From positions 62,001-126,000 of the forward strand of contig DAAQ01000021.1 in the NCBI GenBank assembly GCA_001701225.1: 64,000 bases of DNA, given 5' to 3'. Position 1 is the stretch's first letter, and each line of letters starts with the position of its first letter. Both the position numbers and the translations under genes were made by a program. The DNA is from Bacteroidales bacterium H5. Its GTDB lineage: Bacteria; Bacteroidota; Bacteroidia; Bacteroidales; Muribaculaceae. The notes under the pieces are model-generated. The model was given only the letters and a program-made list of their open reading frames with translations. It searched no databases and had not been told where the DNA came from. Of the stretch, positions 1 through 8,551 are shown in pieces.

Positions 1-576
1 GAATCCGTTGGCGGCGCCTGCGAGGAACTGCAGCAACGTATGCCGCTGCATATACACGCGGGCCGACATCACAAGTCCTGTCAGGAGTATGGCTGCCGAG
101 AGCCAGACGTCCATCGTGACGATGGCCTGATGGAAATCCGTTATCCTGAACAACATGGCCACGAGTCCGCCCATTGCGGCCGCGTGGGCCGAAATCTTCC
201 ACCAGCGGTTCACGATTATGTTTATCACCGTGGCGCATGCGGCACCGGCGAAGAACATCGGAAGCCACTCCGGGGCACCTGCCCTGAACAGGAAGAATGC
301 ACATGCCGCATAGCAGAGCACCACAATGATATAGGGGATGGTGCGCTCGGTGCGGTTGTTGAGGCCGGTATCGCTGACAACTCCTGTGCGATAGAGCGTC
401 ATGATGCCGACAGCAGGGATGAATGCTGTGATGAGGAACACTACACCTACCGTTCCCCACAGTGCTCCCGCAGGGAGTATACTGAGTATGGATAGGTGCG
501 TGGCCAGAATCATGGCGTATGTCGGCACCAGAAGCGGTGAGAATATGGCCGAGATGATTTTACAGAACTTGAACAT
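1..576 (-). CDS. PAP2-like integral membrane protein (3' end outside window)
   Basis: Reading the minus strand from an ATG at 576 gives 192 codons without a stop up to the window edge, so the C-terminus is missing. The protein is strongly hydrophobic with several membrane segments, beginning MFKFCKIISAIFSPLLVPTY. The motif KISAHAAAMGG (about residues 127-137), followed by a later HTLLQFLAGAANG, resembles the spaced histidine motifs of PAP2/lipid-phosphatase-like proteins. PAP2 proteins dephosphorylate lipid or undecaprenyl pyrophosphates at the membrane, but catalytic competence cannot be judged from a partial gene. It lies 21 bp downstream of rpoN on the same strand and is probably the last visible gene of that operon. 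Family assignment is moderate; membrane location is clear. Confidence 0.7.
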   Translation of the reverse strand, partial: MFKFCKIISAIFSPLLVPTYAMILATHLSILSILPAGALWGTVGVVFLITAFIPAVGIMTLYRTGVVSDTGLNNRTERTIPYIIVVLCYAACAFFLFRAGAPEWLPMFFAGAACATVINIIVNRWWKISAHAAAMGGLVAMLFRITDFHQAIVTMDVWLSAAILLTGLVMSARVYMQRHTLLQFLAGAANGF

Positions 577-597
577 TGTATGGAGGAGATTTATGTT

Positions 598-2034
598 TCA
601 TATTTTCTTGCGCAGACGGGCCACCGGGATGCCGAGTCTGTCGCGGTATTTGGCCACTGTGCGCCGGGCCAGCTCGTAGCCCTGCTCCTTGAGCCGGGCC
701 AGTATGGCTTCGTCGCTCAATGGTGTGGAAGGGTCCTCTGCCTCGACGAGTGTGCGTATGGCAGCGAGTATGGCGCGCGTCGAGGCCTCTTCGTCCCCTT
801 CGGCGCGGATACCCTCGTTGAAGAAGAATTTCAGCGGATAGATGCCTCCCGCCGTGGCGACATATTTGCCTGCGGTGGCGCGTGATATTACCGATATGTC
901 GAATCCCGTGAGGGCGGCTATATCCTTGAGCACCATCGGGCGCAGGGCAGACTCGTCTTCGGTGAGGAAGAATTTCCGCTGGATGTTCACAATAGCCTCC
1001 ATCACCCTCATCAGGGTCCTGCGACGCAGTTTCAGGAGGTCGATGAAATCGGATGCTTCCTCGCGTTTGCGGTTTATGAATGTCAGCGCGTCCCGGCGTC
1101 TCGATGAGGCGGTAGAGGTGTCATGGCTCATGTCCGCGTCGGCACGGAAGCTGCTCTCGATCACGAGGTCGGGGATGTTGTTGGGCATAGTCACCGTTAT
1201 GACGTCACCAGGCGCGGTCTCGACTATGAAATCGGGCACTATGTGGCGCGTGCGGTCGTCGTCGACATTCTCGCCCATCTTGCCGGCCGGTTTGGGGTCA
1301 AGCGACTTTATCACCTCTTCGGCACGGCGCAGGCTGTCACGGCTCACACCGAGCATGGACTCGAGACGGTCGAAATGGCGCAGTGAGAAGAGGTCGAAAT
1401 AATGACTCACAATCTCGGTGGCCAGCTCGGTGTCAGCGTCCTGATGGCGACGTCTAAGCTGTAGCAGCAGACAGTCGCGCAGGTCCATCGCTCCGACTCC
1501 CGCAGGGTCGAGTGCCCTCACGCGGTCGAATATCGAGCGCAACCTGTCGGATGTCACGTCGATGCCTGCGTTGATGGCCAGGTCATCCTCTATCTGTGGA
1601 AGTGTGCGTGTCATATAGCCGTTATCGTCGAGATTGCCTATTATATAGGCAGCTATCGGCATATCCTCCTCGGGGATGTCGGTCTCGGCTATCTGTGCCA
1701 TGAGCATATCCATCATCGAGCCGTCACCGGCCACGGCCACGGGCTCATAATATGTATCGTCGGCACTATGGTTGCGTGTGTCGAGACGGTAGAATGGTAT
1801 GTCGTCTTCCGACTGATAGTCTGCCATCTGCATCTCTTCGGCAGTCTCGGCAAACTGTTCTGTCGCGTTGTCGCTGTCGGCGGTGACGAGGGCAGGATTG
1901 TCGTCAAGCTCGCGCCGCACCTCATCTTCCATCTCGGGTTCTGACATCTCAAGCATTCTCACAAGACGCATCTGCAGCGGCGAGAGCCGTTGCTGCAGTC
2001 GTTGGGTGAGGGTCTGGCTGAGTGCTTCTTTCAT
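598..2034 (-). CDS. rpoN: RNA polymerase sigma-54 factor RpoN
   Basis: 478 residues, normal length for sigma-54. The N-terminus has the activator-interacting region I with Gln/Leu-rich sequence (TQRLQQRLSPLQMRLVRML, about residues 9-27), followed by an acidic region II. The C-terminus carries the RpoN box ARRTVAKYR (residues 456-464), which contacts the -24 promoter element. Sigma-54 directs RNA polymerase to -24/-12 promoters and needs AAA+ activators to melt DNA. The start codon shares one base with the stop region of the upstream legI-like gene, so the two are probably translationally coupled. Placement of a global sigma factor inside a sugar-biosynthesis and capsule gene run is notable. 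No sigma-54 activator is encoded in this window. Confidence 0.97.
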   Translation of the reverse strand: MKEALSQTLTQRLQQRLSPLQMRLVRMLEMSEPEMEDEVRRELDDNPALVTADSDNATEQFAETAEEMQMADYQSEDDIPFYRLDTRNHSADDTYYEPVAVAGDGSMMDMLMAQIAETDIPEEDMPIAAYIIGNLDDNGYMTRTLPQIEDDLAINAGIDVTSDRLRSIFDRVRALDPAGVGAMDLRDCLLLQLRRRHQDADTELATEIVSHYFDLFSLRHFDRLESMLGVSRDSLRRAEEVIKSLDPKPAGKMGENVDDDRTRHIVPDFIVETAPGDVITVTMPNNIPDLVIESSFRADADMSHDTSTASSRRRDALTFINRKREEASDFIDLLKLRRRTLMRVMEAIVNIQRKFFLTEDESALRPMVLKDIAALTGFDISVISRATAGKYVATAGGIYPLKFFFNEGIRAEGDEEASTRAILAAIRTLVEAEDPSTPLSDEAILARLKEQGYELARRTVAKYRDRLGIPVARLRKKI

Positions 2035-3047
2035 CAGATTTCTATCAGGGTGTCGTAGGCAAAGTCGCGCGACGCTCTCTTACCTATAACATCGTCCCAA
2101 AGCATAGGGTTGATACCCCCGCCGGGGCGTTTTACGGTTATGTTCTCTTCGGTGAATGTCTCGCCGCATTTTATGTCTCTCGCGGCCACGATGCTCTTGC
2201 GGGCCACGTTGATGTTTGCCACCTCGGAGGGTGCGGCTGTCTTGACACCTGTGCCGAGTGCCACCTCTATGTTGCGCACGGCGTCGACCATGGCCTTGAG
2301 CTCGGCCGGTTCGAGCGACGCGCGGTGGTCGGGCCCGGGCAGGTTCTTGTCGAGTGTGAAATGCTTCTCGATTACGGCGGCTCCACGGGCGGCGGCAGCT
2401 ATCGGCACCTCGATTCCGAGGGTATGGTCGCTGTATCCGGTGCCTCCGCATCCGAGGGTAGCCAAAGTATCCATGGCACGCAGGTTTACATCCTTCATCG
2501 GGGTGGGATATTGTGTCGTGCAGTGCAGCAGTATGACGTCACGGCGCGGTATGCCTCCCTTTTCGAGGACGGAGACTGCGGTCTCGACCTCATCGAGGGT
2601 CGACATCCCCGTCGAGAGTATTACCTTGCCCCCTTTCGATGCTATCTTGCGCAGATAGGGGAGGTTCGTTATCTCGCCCGAGGGAATCTTCCAGTAGTCC
2701 ATCCCGAGGGGTGCAAGTGTGTCGATGCTCACAAGGTCGAAGGGGGTGCTCATGAATCCGATTCCCTCCTCGCGGCATAGCTCGGCAAGTTCGGCATAGG
2801 CCGAGAGCGGCAGGTGGATGGCGCGGCACATGTCGAGCTGCGACTCACCCTCGCCGGTAGTCTCTTTCTGATATTCGGCCTTCGGAGCGATTGACGATAT
2901 GACGAGCTCCGGCACAGCGGTCTGGAACTTCACATAGTCGGCTCCGGCGCGGGCCGCCTCGCGCACCATGCGGCGTGCCATCTCCATCGAGGCGTTGTGG
3001 TTGACACCGGCCTCGGCTATTATTATGATATGTTTTGATTCAGGCAT
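2034..3047 (-). CDS. legI: NeuB-family nonulosonic acid synthase (legionaminate or sialate synthase type)
   Basis: NeuB-family enzymes condense phosphoenolpyruvate with an N-acyl hexosamine to give a nine-carbon acid. The motifs IIIIAEAGVNHN near the N-terminus, YVKFQTAVPE, LHCTTQYPTP, GYSDHTLGIE and EKHFTLDKNLPGPDH are those of the NeuB TIM barrel. A C-terminal SAF (antifreeze-like) domain follows from about ARKSIVAARDI. I chose the ATG at 3047 because it places the barrel motif seven residues in, as in family members, and overlaps the upstream gene by only 8 nt; an in-frame ATG at 3065 is the alternative. The LegB-type dehydratase two genes upstream favours a legionaminic-acid pathway over sialic acid. 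The substrate is inferred, because the aminotransferase, acetyltransferase and CMP-transferase steps are not in the window. Confidence 0.85.
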   Translation of the reverse strand: MPESKHIIIIAEAGVNHNASMEMARRMVREAARAGADYVKFQTAVPELVISSIAPKAEYQKETTGEGESQLDMCRAIHLPLSAYAELAELCREEGIGFMSTPFDLVSIDTLAPLGMDYWKIPSGEITNLPYLRKIASKGGKVILSTGMSTLDEVETAVSVLEKGGIPRRDVILLHCTTQYPTPMKDVNLRAMDTLATLGCGGTGYSDHTLGIEVPIAAAARGAAVIEKHFTLDKNLPGPDHRASLEPAELKAMVDAVRNIEVALGTGVKTAAPSEVANINVARKSIVAARDIKCGETFTEENITVKRPGGGINPMLWDDVIGKRASRDFAYDTLIEI

Positions 3048-4005
3048 TGAAGACTGTCTCATCAAAAAATCTACAGATAAGTACTCCGGGTTTTACGTGA
3101 CTGACCGGTTTTAGCCCGAGGCCCAGATACTCCTCGAGCAGAAGGCGGGGCATATCGGCTCCGGCATGTATCGAGCAGACCACGCCGCCACCCAGACGGG
3201 GATTGACCTCCATCAGCATCAGCTCGCCGGTCTCCTCGTCGCGGATGAACTGTAGCGTGACAGGGCCCTTGAGCTCCAGCGCCGCGATACATCTTCGCGC
3301 GAGAGCGTACAGTTCGGGATAGTCTACTGTGATGCTTCGTGTCACCTCGCCGCCAAGGACCTCAATCCTGAGTCGCGGACTCACACACAGTATCTCACCC
3401 CTCTGCGAGACATAGGCGTCGACTGTATATTCCTTGTGCGACTCGATGTAGCGTTCCATCATATAGTCGCCCATCCTGAGCACACGGCGGAAATCCGCCA
3501 CATCCTTTATCACCATTATCCCTTTGGATGCCGACCCGTGGCGGGGCTTGGCTATGAGAGGGAATGTCGGGCGTCCCCCCGTATAGGTGGCGGGGATAGG
3601 GAGTTTCTTTGATGCGAAGAGCGATGCCGAGGCTGCCTTGTCGAACAGCGCATCTGCGAGGCCGGGCTCTACAACAGGTGCCCACACATCAGGATACAGC
3701 TGTGTAAACCTTGCCGCTATCTCTATGGCAGGGTCTACGAAGGGGAGCATTATGTCGATATGATTGGTCACGACGGTGTCATAGAGGTGTTCCATAATCC
3801 GGCCGTCGTTCCACCTCAGACCCGTCACCACCTTGCCTACAAGCGCGATAGGAGCCTCGGGCGAGAGTTCGTAGCTGTAGATGCCGACCTTTACTCCAAG
3901 TCGCTCTCCGGCAGCTATCACCTTGCGGGCCAGTGACACGCGCTTTGCTCCTCCAAGAAACAGGATGTTTATTTCCTTCTTGTCCTTTTTGGCTTTCAGC
4001 TCCAT
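3040..4005 (-). CDS. ATP-grasp domain ligase of carbamoyl-phosphate-synthase-like type
   Basis: 321 residues. An N-terminal Rossmann-like pre-ATP-grasp segment starts NILFLGGAKRVSLARK. The ATP-grasp core has the nucleotide-binding KPRHGSASKG (residues 153-162), the strand MMERYIESHKEYTVDAY, and the Mg-binding signature MEVNPRLGGG (265-274). ATP-grasp enzymes activate a carboxylate as an acyl phosphate and ligate it to an amine or similar nucleophile. The gene lies 9 bp after legB and overlaps legI, so it probably acts on the same sugar or its donor, for instance by attaching a carboxylate to a sugar amine. That is inference; the substrate cannot be read from sequence. Homologues in surface-sugar loci are usually annotated only as ATP-grasp domain protein. 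Confidence 0.8.
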   Translation of the reverse strand: MELKAKKDKKEINILFLGGAKRVSLARKVIAAGERLGVKVGIYSYELSPEAPIALVGKVVTGLRWNDGRIMEHLYDTVVTNHIDIMLPFVDPAIEIAARFTQLYPDVWAPVVEPGLADALFDKAASASLFASKKLPIPATYTGGRPTFPLIAKPRHGSASKGIMVIKDVADFRRVLRMGDYMMERYIESHKEYTVDAYVSQRGEILCVSPRLRIEVLGGEVTRSITVDYPELYALARRCIAALELKGPVTLQFIRDEETGELMLMEVNPRLGGGVVCSIHAGADMPRLLLEEYLGLGLKPVSHVKPGVLICRFFDETVFNA

Positions 4006-4014
4006 AGGTGTTTG

Positions 4015-4998
4015 TCAGACGTTATAGATTCCGGCCTTGTATCCGGCGAGGTTTTCGGGACGGGTAATCCATTCGATGGTCTTGCGCAGGCCTGCCTCAA
4101 GATCGAACTCAGGACGCCAGTCGGTCAGCGACGTGATGAGCCTGTTGTCACCGCAGAGCCTGAAGACCTCGCTGCCCGAGGGACGCAGACGGGCCGGATC
4201 GACGGTATACCGTATATCCTCGCCCATGATGCCGGCAATCATCTCCAGGGTCTCGCGCATCGTCACCTCAGTGCCTGTGGCGATGTTGATCTCGCGTCCC
4301 TCGATGCCCTCGGCACGTCCAAGCGCCACGAAGCCGGCGGTGGTGTCGAGTACGAAATTGAAATCGCGGGTAGGGGTGAGGTCACCGACCATTATCTCGC
4401 GCTTGCCGGTGGCAATCTGGGTTATTATCGAGGGGATGATGGCACGCGCGCTCTGTCGCGGGCCATAGGTGTTGAATGGGCGTGCCACGACGACCGGGAG
4501 CCCGAAAGCGTGATAGAAGCTCAGGGCCATGGCATCGGCGGCAATCTTTGTGGCGCTGTACGGTGACTGTGGCTGACGGGGATGGTTCTCGTCGATGGGC
4601 ACATACTGAGCCGTGCCGTAGACCTCGCTGGTGGATGTCACCACGATACGTCTTGCCTTGTGGCGCAGGGCTGCCTTGCACATGTTGAGGGTCCCCTTCA
4701 GGTTTGTGTCGACATAGCTGTCGGGGGCCGAGTAGCTGTATGGTATGGCGATGAGTGCGGCAAGGTGATATATGGTTGTACACCCCTCGGCAATCTCGTC
4801 GCACAGGAGCGGATCGCGCACGTCGCCGGTCACGACCTCAAGGTCAGGGTGGTCGATGCCTTCGAGCCATCCCCAATAGTTGAATGAGTTATATTGGCTC
4901 AGGGCTCTCACGGCATATCCTTCGGCCAGCAGGGTCTCGACGAGGTGCGAACCGATGAATCCGTCGGCGCCCGTAACAAGTACTTTCTCTTTGTTCAT
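4015..4998 (-). CDS. legB: NAD-dependent sugar-nucleotide 4,6-dehydratase, LegB type
   Basis: 327-residue extended short-chain dehydrogenase. It has the Rossmann motif TGADGFIG (residues 9-16), TSTSEVYG (121-128) and the catalytic Y147xxxK151, and the early YNSFNYWGW sequence typical of LegB. LegB-type enzymes catalyse 4,6-dehydration of a nucleotide-linked N-acetylglucosamine, the first step toward legionaminic acid and related nonulosonates. It starts 3 bp after the lipoprotein gene and is followed after 9 bp by the ATP-grasp gene, so co-transcription is likely. A generic UDP-glucuronate or GDP-mannose epimerase/dehydratase is the alternative, but the YNSFNYWGW stretch and the NeuB partner argue for LegB. 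Confidence 0.82.
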   Translation of the reverse strand: MNKEKVLVTGADGFIGSHLVETLLAEGYAVRALSQYNSFNYWGWLEGIDHPDLEVVTGDVRDPLLCDEIAEGCTTIYHLAALIAIPYSYSAPDSYVDTNLKGTLNMCKAALRHKARRIVVTSTSEVYGTAQYVPIDENHPRQPQSPYSATKIAADAMALSFYHAFGLPVVVARPFNTYGPRQSARAIIPSIITQIATGKREIMVGDLTPTRDFNFVLDTTAGFVALGRAEGIEGREINIATGTEVTMRETLEMIAGIMGEDIRYTVDPARLRPSGSEVFRLCGDNRLITSLTDWRPEFDLEAGLRKTIEWITRPENLAGYKAGIYNV

Positions 4999-5001
4999 GT
5001 G

Positions 5002-5460
5002 TCAGTAGGCTTTTCTGAGTACATATTCATATTTGATACCATCCGAGGCGGTATATTCGGCCCTCAGGTTCTTGCCGTCGAGCGTGACGAGGTGAAGCGG
5101 TGTCACCCCCCTCTCGACCAGATGCAGCGGGGCCGGGGGCGTATAATAGATGTATCCGTCTATGTCGTGGTGGTCGAAATCGAGCATCAGCATGCCGTCG
5201 GTGCGGCTCCATGTGCCTTTGGCCCGGGCATAGCTCTCGTGCGGCAATATGGTCTGGATAAATATTATGTCGCTCTGGAACTCCCAGGTATAAAGCAGTG
5301 TCTCGTTGTCATAGAGAGGCTGTGGCACTCCGTCGGCCTTAAGCTCCTCGAGCCTCCACTCGCCGAACAGGTCTCCTATGTCGCCGTTGTTGTGCGTGCA
5401 TCCGCCGAGCATAATCGCTGACAGTATGAGTGGAACGTATATCCTTATCTTTGTCTTCAT
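5002..5460 (-). CDS. Small lipocalin-like lipoprotein
   Basis: From the ATG at 5460 the product has 152 residues. A basic N-terminus, a hydrophobic stretch and the lipobox MLGGC (Cys21) predict a lipoprotein signal. The mature part begins with GEWRLEELKADG and is rich in beta-strand-like alternation, as in Bacteroidales lipocalin-like DUF families. An in-frame ATG at 5487 is less likely because it would overlap the wzi stop and spoil the signal peptide. It is 4 bp after wzi and 3 bp before legB, so it sits inside the same transcript. No enzyme motif is visible. A ligand-binding or structural role in the cell envelope is a guess. Confidence 0.7.
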   Translation of the reverse strand: MKTKIRIYVPLILSAIMLGGCTHNNGDIGDLFGEWRLEELKADGVPQPLYDNETLLYTWEFQSDIIFIQTILPHESYARAKGTWSRTDGMLMLDFDHHDIDGYIYYTPPAPLHLVERGVTPLHLVTLDGKNLRAEYTASDGIKYEYVLRKAY

Positions 5461-5464
5461 ATGG

Positions 5465-6976
5465 TCAGAATTTGAGGAGTCCGTCATATTTTACCGTTAC
5501 CATGGCGCCGAAGGCGTTGCAGGGCATAGAGCCGCGGTCGAGCTCAAGACGCCCGTTGACCGAGAGCCCCTTTACCTGCGCGGGGTGCCATGTGGCTTCG
5601 AACATCACGGCGGTGAGGTCGATGGGCTCGGGCAGCAGATAGTATCCGTTGCCCCACGCCTTGCGGTATCCTCCCTTGACCACATAGTCGACCGTAGGAG
5701 TAATCTGTCCCTCGATGCCTATGTGGAATCCGCGCATCACGTTGGCCACATATCCCGGATAGCCCCCGGTGTTGTATATCGGAGCCATGATGGCCGGGGT
5801 GCCTATCGAATGTCCGAAATATGCATACGAGCTGTGGGCGCGGTTGTTGTAATAGTCATCGGCTCCCGAGGCGTGGCCGGGGATGGTTGTTCCCTCGAAA
5901 TCTGCCGGAGCGAAATGTATGGGCCCGCTCTGGTTGGTATAGTCCATATACTCGGCCACGGCGCCGCTCACTATTCCGGGCTGCGGAGCGCGGTACTCGA
6001 GTCCCCACAGGCCGTCCCAGCCATTCTGTTTGCCGATGCCGGAGCCATCCTCCCAGGGCCACGAGAAATAGGCCGAGAGCTCGGTGCCGTTATCGAGCCT
6101 GTATCGGGCCCTGAGGTCCCACGACCCGAGATGGTTGCCGGTATAGAATGCCTCGCCCCCGTCTTCGGTAGGTAGCAGCATCTTGAAGAATGTCTTGAGG
6201 TCGTGCGAGTAGTGTGTCTGCGAGGTCATGACCCCTTTGGAATACCAGTCCTCGACACCGCCGAAGAATGCCGCGGCCTGCATGCCCACGGTCACTGAGA
6301 ACGGCATGGAGGGCTTTGTGCGGAAATAGCAGCGCTTGTAGTTGTACCACTCGTTGCGGCTTATGTGATAGTTGTAATAGTTGTACTGGTCGCGGCGCCA
6401 TCCGTCGTCAATCAGTCGTCCGTAGCCTATCTCACCCTGTATCTGCACCCATCCGTTGGTGAAGGGGATGTCCTGGAAATCTATGAAGCCGGCCCTCAGC
6501 TCGGGTATCGGACGGGTGTTGCCGCTTTCGATAAGGTCACCGCTCGTCAGACGCTGGTTGAGCAGGGCCGACTCGTGTTCCTTCATTCCCGCGAGCAGAA
6601 ACACACTGCGGTATTTCACCTCGCCGTAGAACTGCTGCAGCCATACCGCCGACGGACGGACGGAATGATAATACCATCTGTCGCTGACGGCATCATAACG
6701 CTCATAGTCTGTGGCCGATGTGGCGTTGCCTATGAGGTCGATGCCGAATCCGTAGCTGAAACGCTCCGACCGTTCGACTGGACGCCAGGCCTTTGCCTCG
6801 GCCTGCAACGTGTACTGTTGCGAGAAGCGGCCGTGGCGCAGGGCGTTGATATAATAAGGTGAGAATTCACCCGAGCCTCCTCCGGCAGTTATCGAACCCT
6901 CATAGTTGACCGCATATTGGGCGGCCGCCCCGAGGGGGAGACTCAATAAGGCGAGGAATGCTGATAATAGTTTCAT
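5465..6976 (-). CDS. wzi: Capsule assembly Wzi-family outer-membrane protein
   Basis: From the ATG at 6976, 503 residues beginning with a signal peptide (MKLLSAFLALLSLPLGAAAQ). The rest is aromatic, Gly-rich and strand-like (for example RYRLDNGTELSAYFSWPWEDGSG), ending with an aromatic residue typical of beta-barrels. The pattern fits the Bacteroidetes Caps_assemb_Wzi family, outer-membrane barrels that help retain capsule at the surface. The longer reading frame to 7198 was rejected because it would bury the signal peptide and cross the promoter box at 7004-7011. Wzi is first in the run leading through legB/legI to rpoN, which suggests the nonulosonate is destined for surface polysaccharide (inference). 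Confidence 0.83.
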   Translation of the reverse strand: MKLLSAFLALLSLPLGAAAQYAVNYEGSITAGGGSGEFSPYYINALRHGRFSQQYTLQAEAKAWRPVERSERFSYGFGIDLIGNATSATDYERYDAVSDRWYYHSVRPSAVWLQQFYGEVKYRSVFLLAGMKEHESALLNQRLTSGDLIESGNTRPIPELRAGFIDFQDIPFTNGWVQIQGEIGYGRLIDDGWRRDQYNYYNYHISRNEWYNYKRCYFRTKPSMPFSVTVGMQAAAFFGGVEDWYSKGVMTSQTHYSHDLKTFFKMLLPTEDGGEAFYTGNHLGSWDLRARYRLDNGTELSAYFSWPWEDGSGIGKQNGWDGLWGLEYRAPQPGIVSGAVAEYMDYTNQSGPIHFAPADFEGTTIPGHASGADDYYNNRAHSSYAYFGHSIGTPAIMAPIYNTGGYPGYVANVMRGFHIGIEGQITPTVDYVVKGGYRKAWGNGYYLLPEPIDLTAVMFEATWHPAQVKGLSVNGRLELDRGSMPCNAFGAMVTVKYDGLLKF

Positions 6977-7003
6977 GTGGTTGGTGGATGGATATATGTT
7001 TTG

Positions 7004-7011
7004 CAAAATTA
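7004..7011 (-). promoter_or_regulatory. Promoter -7 box for the wzi-leg-rpoN run
   Basis: The minus strand reads TAATTTTG, matching the Bacteroidetes -7 consensus TAnnTTTG, 28 nt upstream of the wzi ATG. I see no TTTG at the right distance upstream. Confidence 0.6.
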
Positions 7012-7114
7012 CAAAAAATAAGTCTAAAAAATTCATTTCACGCGTCAAAAAGGATTGATTGGAATAATTAACAATATTTTTGCGCCTCGGGAGTCGGTTT
7101 TGCAAAAATTTTAT

Positions 7115-7122
7115 TAACTTTG
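7115..7122 (+). promoter_or_regulatory. Promoter -7 box for fba
   Basis: TAACTTTG matches TAnnTTTG, 77 nt upstream of the fba ATG. Nearby TTTTG sequences are not at the 19-20 nt spacing. It is divergent from the wzi promoter. Confidence 0.6.
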
Positions 7123-7199
7123 CGGTACATAAAGCACACATCATAATGTGTCTTTTACACGAATCATCAATCTCAAACCACCAATATATAATTGACACA

Positions 7200-8198
7200 A
7201 TGGTAAATTATAAGGACTTAGGTCTGGTGAACACCCGCGAGATGTTTGCCAAGGCCCTCAAGGGCGGTTATGCCGTGCCTGCCTTCAATTTCAACAACAT
7301 GGAGCAGCTTCAGGCTATCATCAAGGCCGCTGCCGAGGAGAAATCACCCGTAATCCTCCAGGTTTCGAAGGGCGCACGTAACTACGCCAACCCCATCCTG
7401 CTCCGTTACATGGCCCAAGGCGCTGTTGAGTATGCCAAGAGCCTCGGCTGGGAGCATCCCCAGATTGTGCTTCACCTCGACCACGGCGACAGCTTCGAGC
7501 TCTGCAAGGACTGCATCGAGCACGGCTTCTCGTCTGTCATGATCGACGGCTCGCACCTCCCCTACGAGGAGAACGTCGCCCTCACCAAGAAGGTCTGCGA
7601 CTATGCACACCAGTATGACGTGACTGTCGAGGGTGAGCTCGGCGTACTCGCAGGTGTCGAGGATGAGGTTTCGTCCGACCACCACACCTATACCGACCCC
7701 AACGAGGTCATTGATTTCGCCACCCGCACCGGCGTTGACTCGCTCGCCATCTCTATCGGCACAAGCCACGGCGCATACAAATTCAAGCCCGAGCAGTGCA
7801 CCCGCGACCCGAAGACAGGCCGCCTCGTTCCTCCCCCCCTGGCATTCGACGTTCTCGAGGCCGTTCAGGAGAAGCTGCCCAACCTTCCCATCGTGCTCCA
7901 CGGCTCGTCGTCAGTACCCCAGGACGAGGTCGACACCATCAACAAGTTCGGTGGCAAGCTCCCCGACGCAATCGGTATCCCCGAAGAGGAGCTCCGCAAG
8001 GCTGCCAAGATGGATGTCTGCAAGATCAACATCGACTCTGACTCGCGTCTGGCCATGACCGCCGCCGTGCGCAAGACCCTCGCCGAGCACCCCGAGGAAT
8101 TCGACCCCCGCAAGTATCTCGGCCCGGCCCGCGACAACATGGAGAAGCTCTACAAGCACAAAATCGTAGCCGTACTCGGCTCCGCAGGCAAGGCTTGA
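7200..8198 (+). CDS. fba: Class II fructose-bisphosphate aldolase
   Basis: 332 residues from the ATG at 7200; the open frame to 7080 is ignored because it crosses the promoter. The enzyme cleaves or forms fructose 1,6-bisphosphate from DHAP and glyceraldehyde-3-phosphate in the cytosol, using zinc. Visible class II features are PAFNFNN (residues 27-33), HLDHGD (92-97) with catalytic Asp and Zn-binding His, GELGVLAG-ED (145-155), and GTSHGAYKF (188-196) with a second metal His. NINIDSD-type sequence (KINIDSDSRLA) follows near the C-terminus. It is monocistronic, with its own promoter and a strong terminator right after the stop. The length fits the roughly 330-residue Bacteroidales form. Confidence 0.95.
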   Translation: MVNYKDLGLVNTREMFAKALKGGYAVPAFNFNNMEQLQAIIKAAAEEKSPVILQVSKGARNYANPILLRYMAQGAVEYAKSLGWEHPQIVLHLDHGDSFELCKDCIEHGFSSVMIDGSHLPYEENVALTKKVCDYAHQYDVTVEGELGVLAGVEDEVSSDHHTYTDPNEVIDFATRTGVDSLAISIGTSHGAYKFKPEQCTRDPKTGRLVPPPLAFDVLEAVQEKLPNLPIVLHGSSSVPQDEVDTINKFGGKLPDAIGIPEEELRKAAKMDVCKINIDSDSRLAMTAAVRKTLAEHPEEFDPRKYLGPARDNMEKLYKHKIVAVLGSAGKA

Positions 8199-8221
8199 TA
8201 GCATCCCCGCACTGACATAAC

Positions 8222-8265
8222 ATCACCCTCCGGCCGCCCCGCAGCCGGAGGGTGATTCGTTTTTT
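8222..8265 (+). terminator. Intrinsic terminator of fba
   Basis: A perfect 13-bp inverted repeat (8222-8234 with 8244-8256, loop 9 nt) is followed by a T-rich run to 8265, 23 bp after the fba stop codon. Confidence 0.9.
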
Positions 8266-8551
8266 GGAAGTAGAATATAGGGGAGATTGCAAATGTCAAT
8301 CAAATACAAATTCCTGATTTAAATTTATCAAAGATTGTTGAAATATAAAATTTAGATGTATATAATAGAGATTACATCTAATAATGCTATAAAATACAAA
8401 TGATTTATTATTTGAAGTTGTGGGAATATATGATAGAACTAAACTTACTTACGAGACTTATGAAGTTTCTGAAAAAAAGTGTAACTTTGCAATTAAATTC
8501 AGATGTGTAGTATTCTTTTGAGGCTGCATCTTTATAATAGTATTTACTAAC
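8266..8551. other. AT-rich intergenic region
   Basis: This is the second part of the 353-bp gap between fba and the next gene. It is much more AT-rich than the flanking genes and shares that composition with the downstream orphan gene. Apart from the promoter-like box at 8482-8489 I see no ORF, repeat or RNA gene. Confidence 0.6.
8482..8489 (+). promoter_or_regulatory. Promoter -7 box for the AT-rich exported protein gene
   Basis: TAACTTTG matches TAnnTTTG, 62 nt upstream of the ATG at 8552. The upstream element is weak. Confidence 0.55.

Noticed and set aside
6977..7198. Longer start for Wzi
   Set aside because: It would bury the signal peptide and cross the promoter box at 7004-7011.
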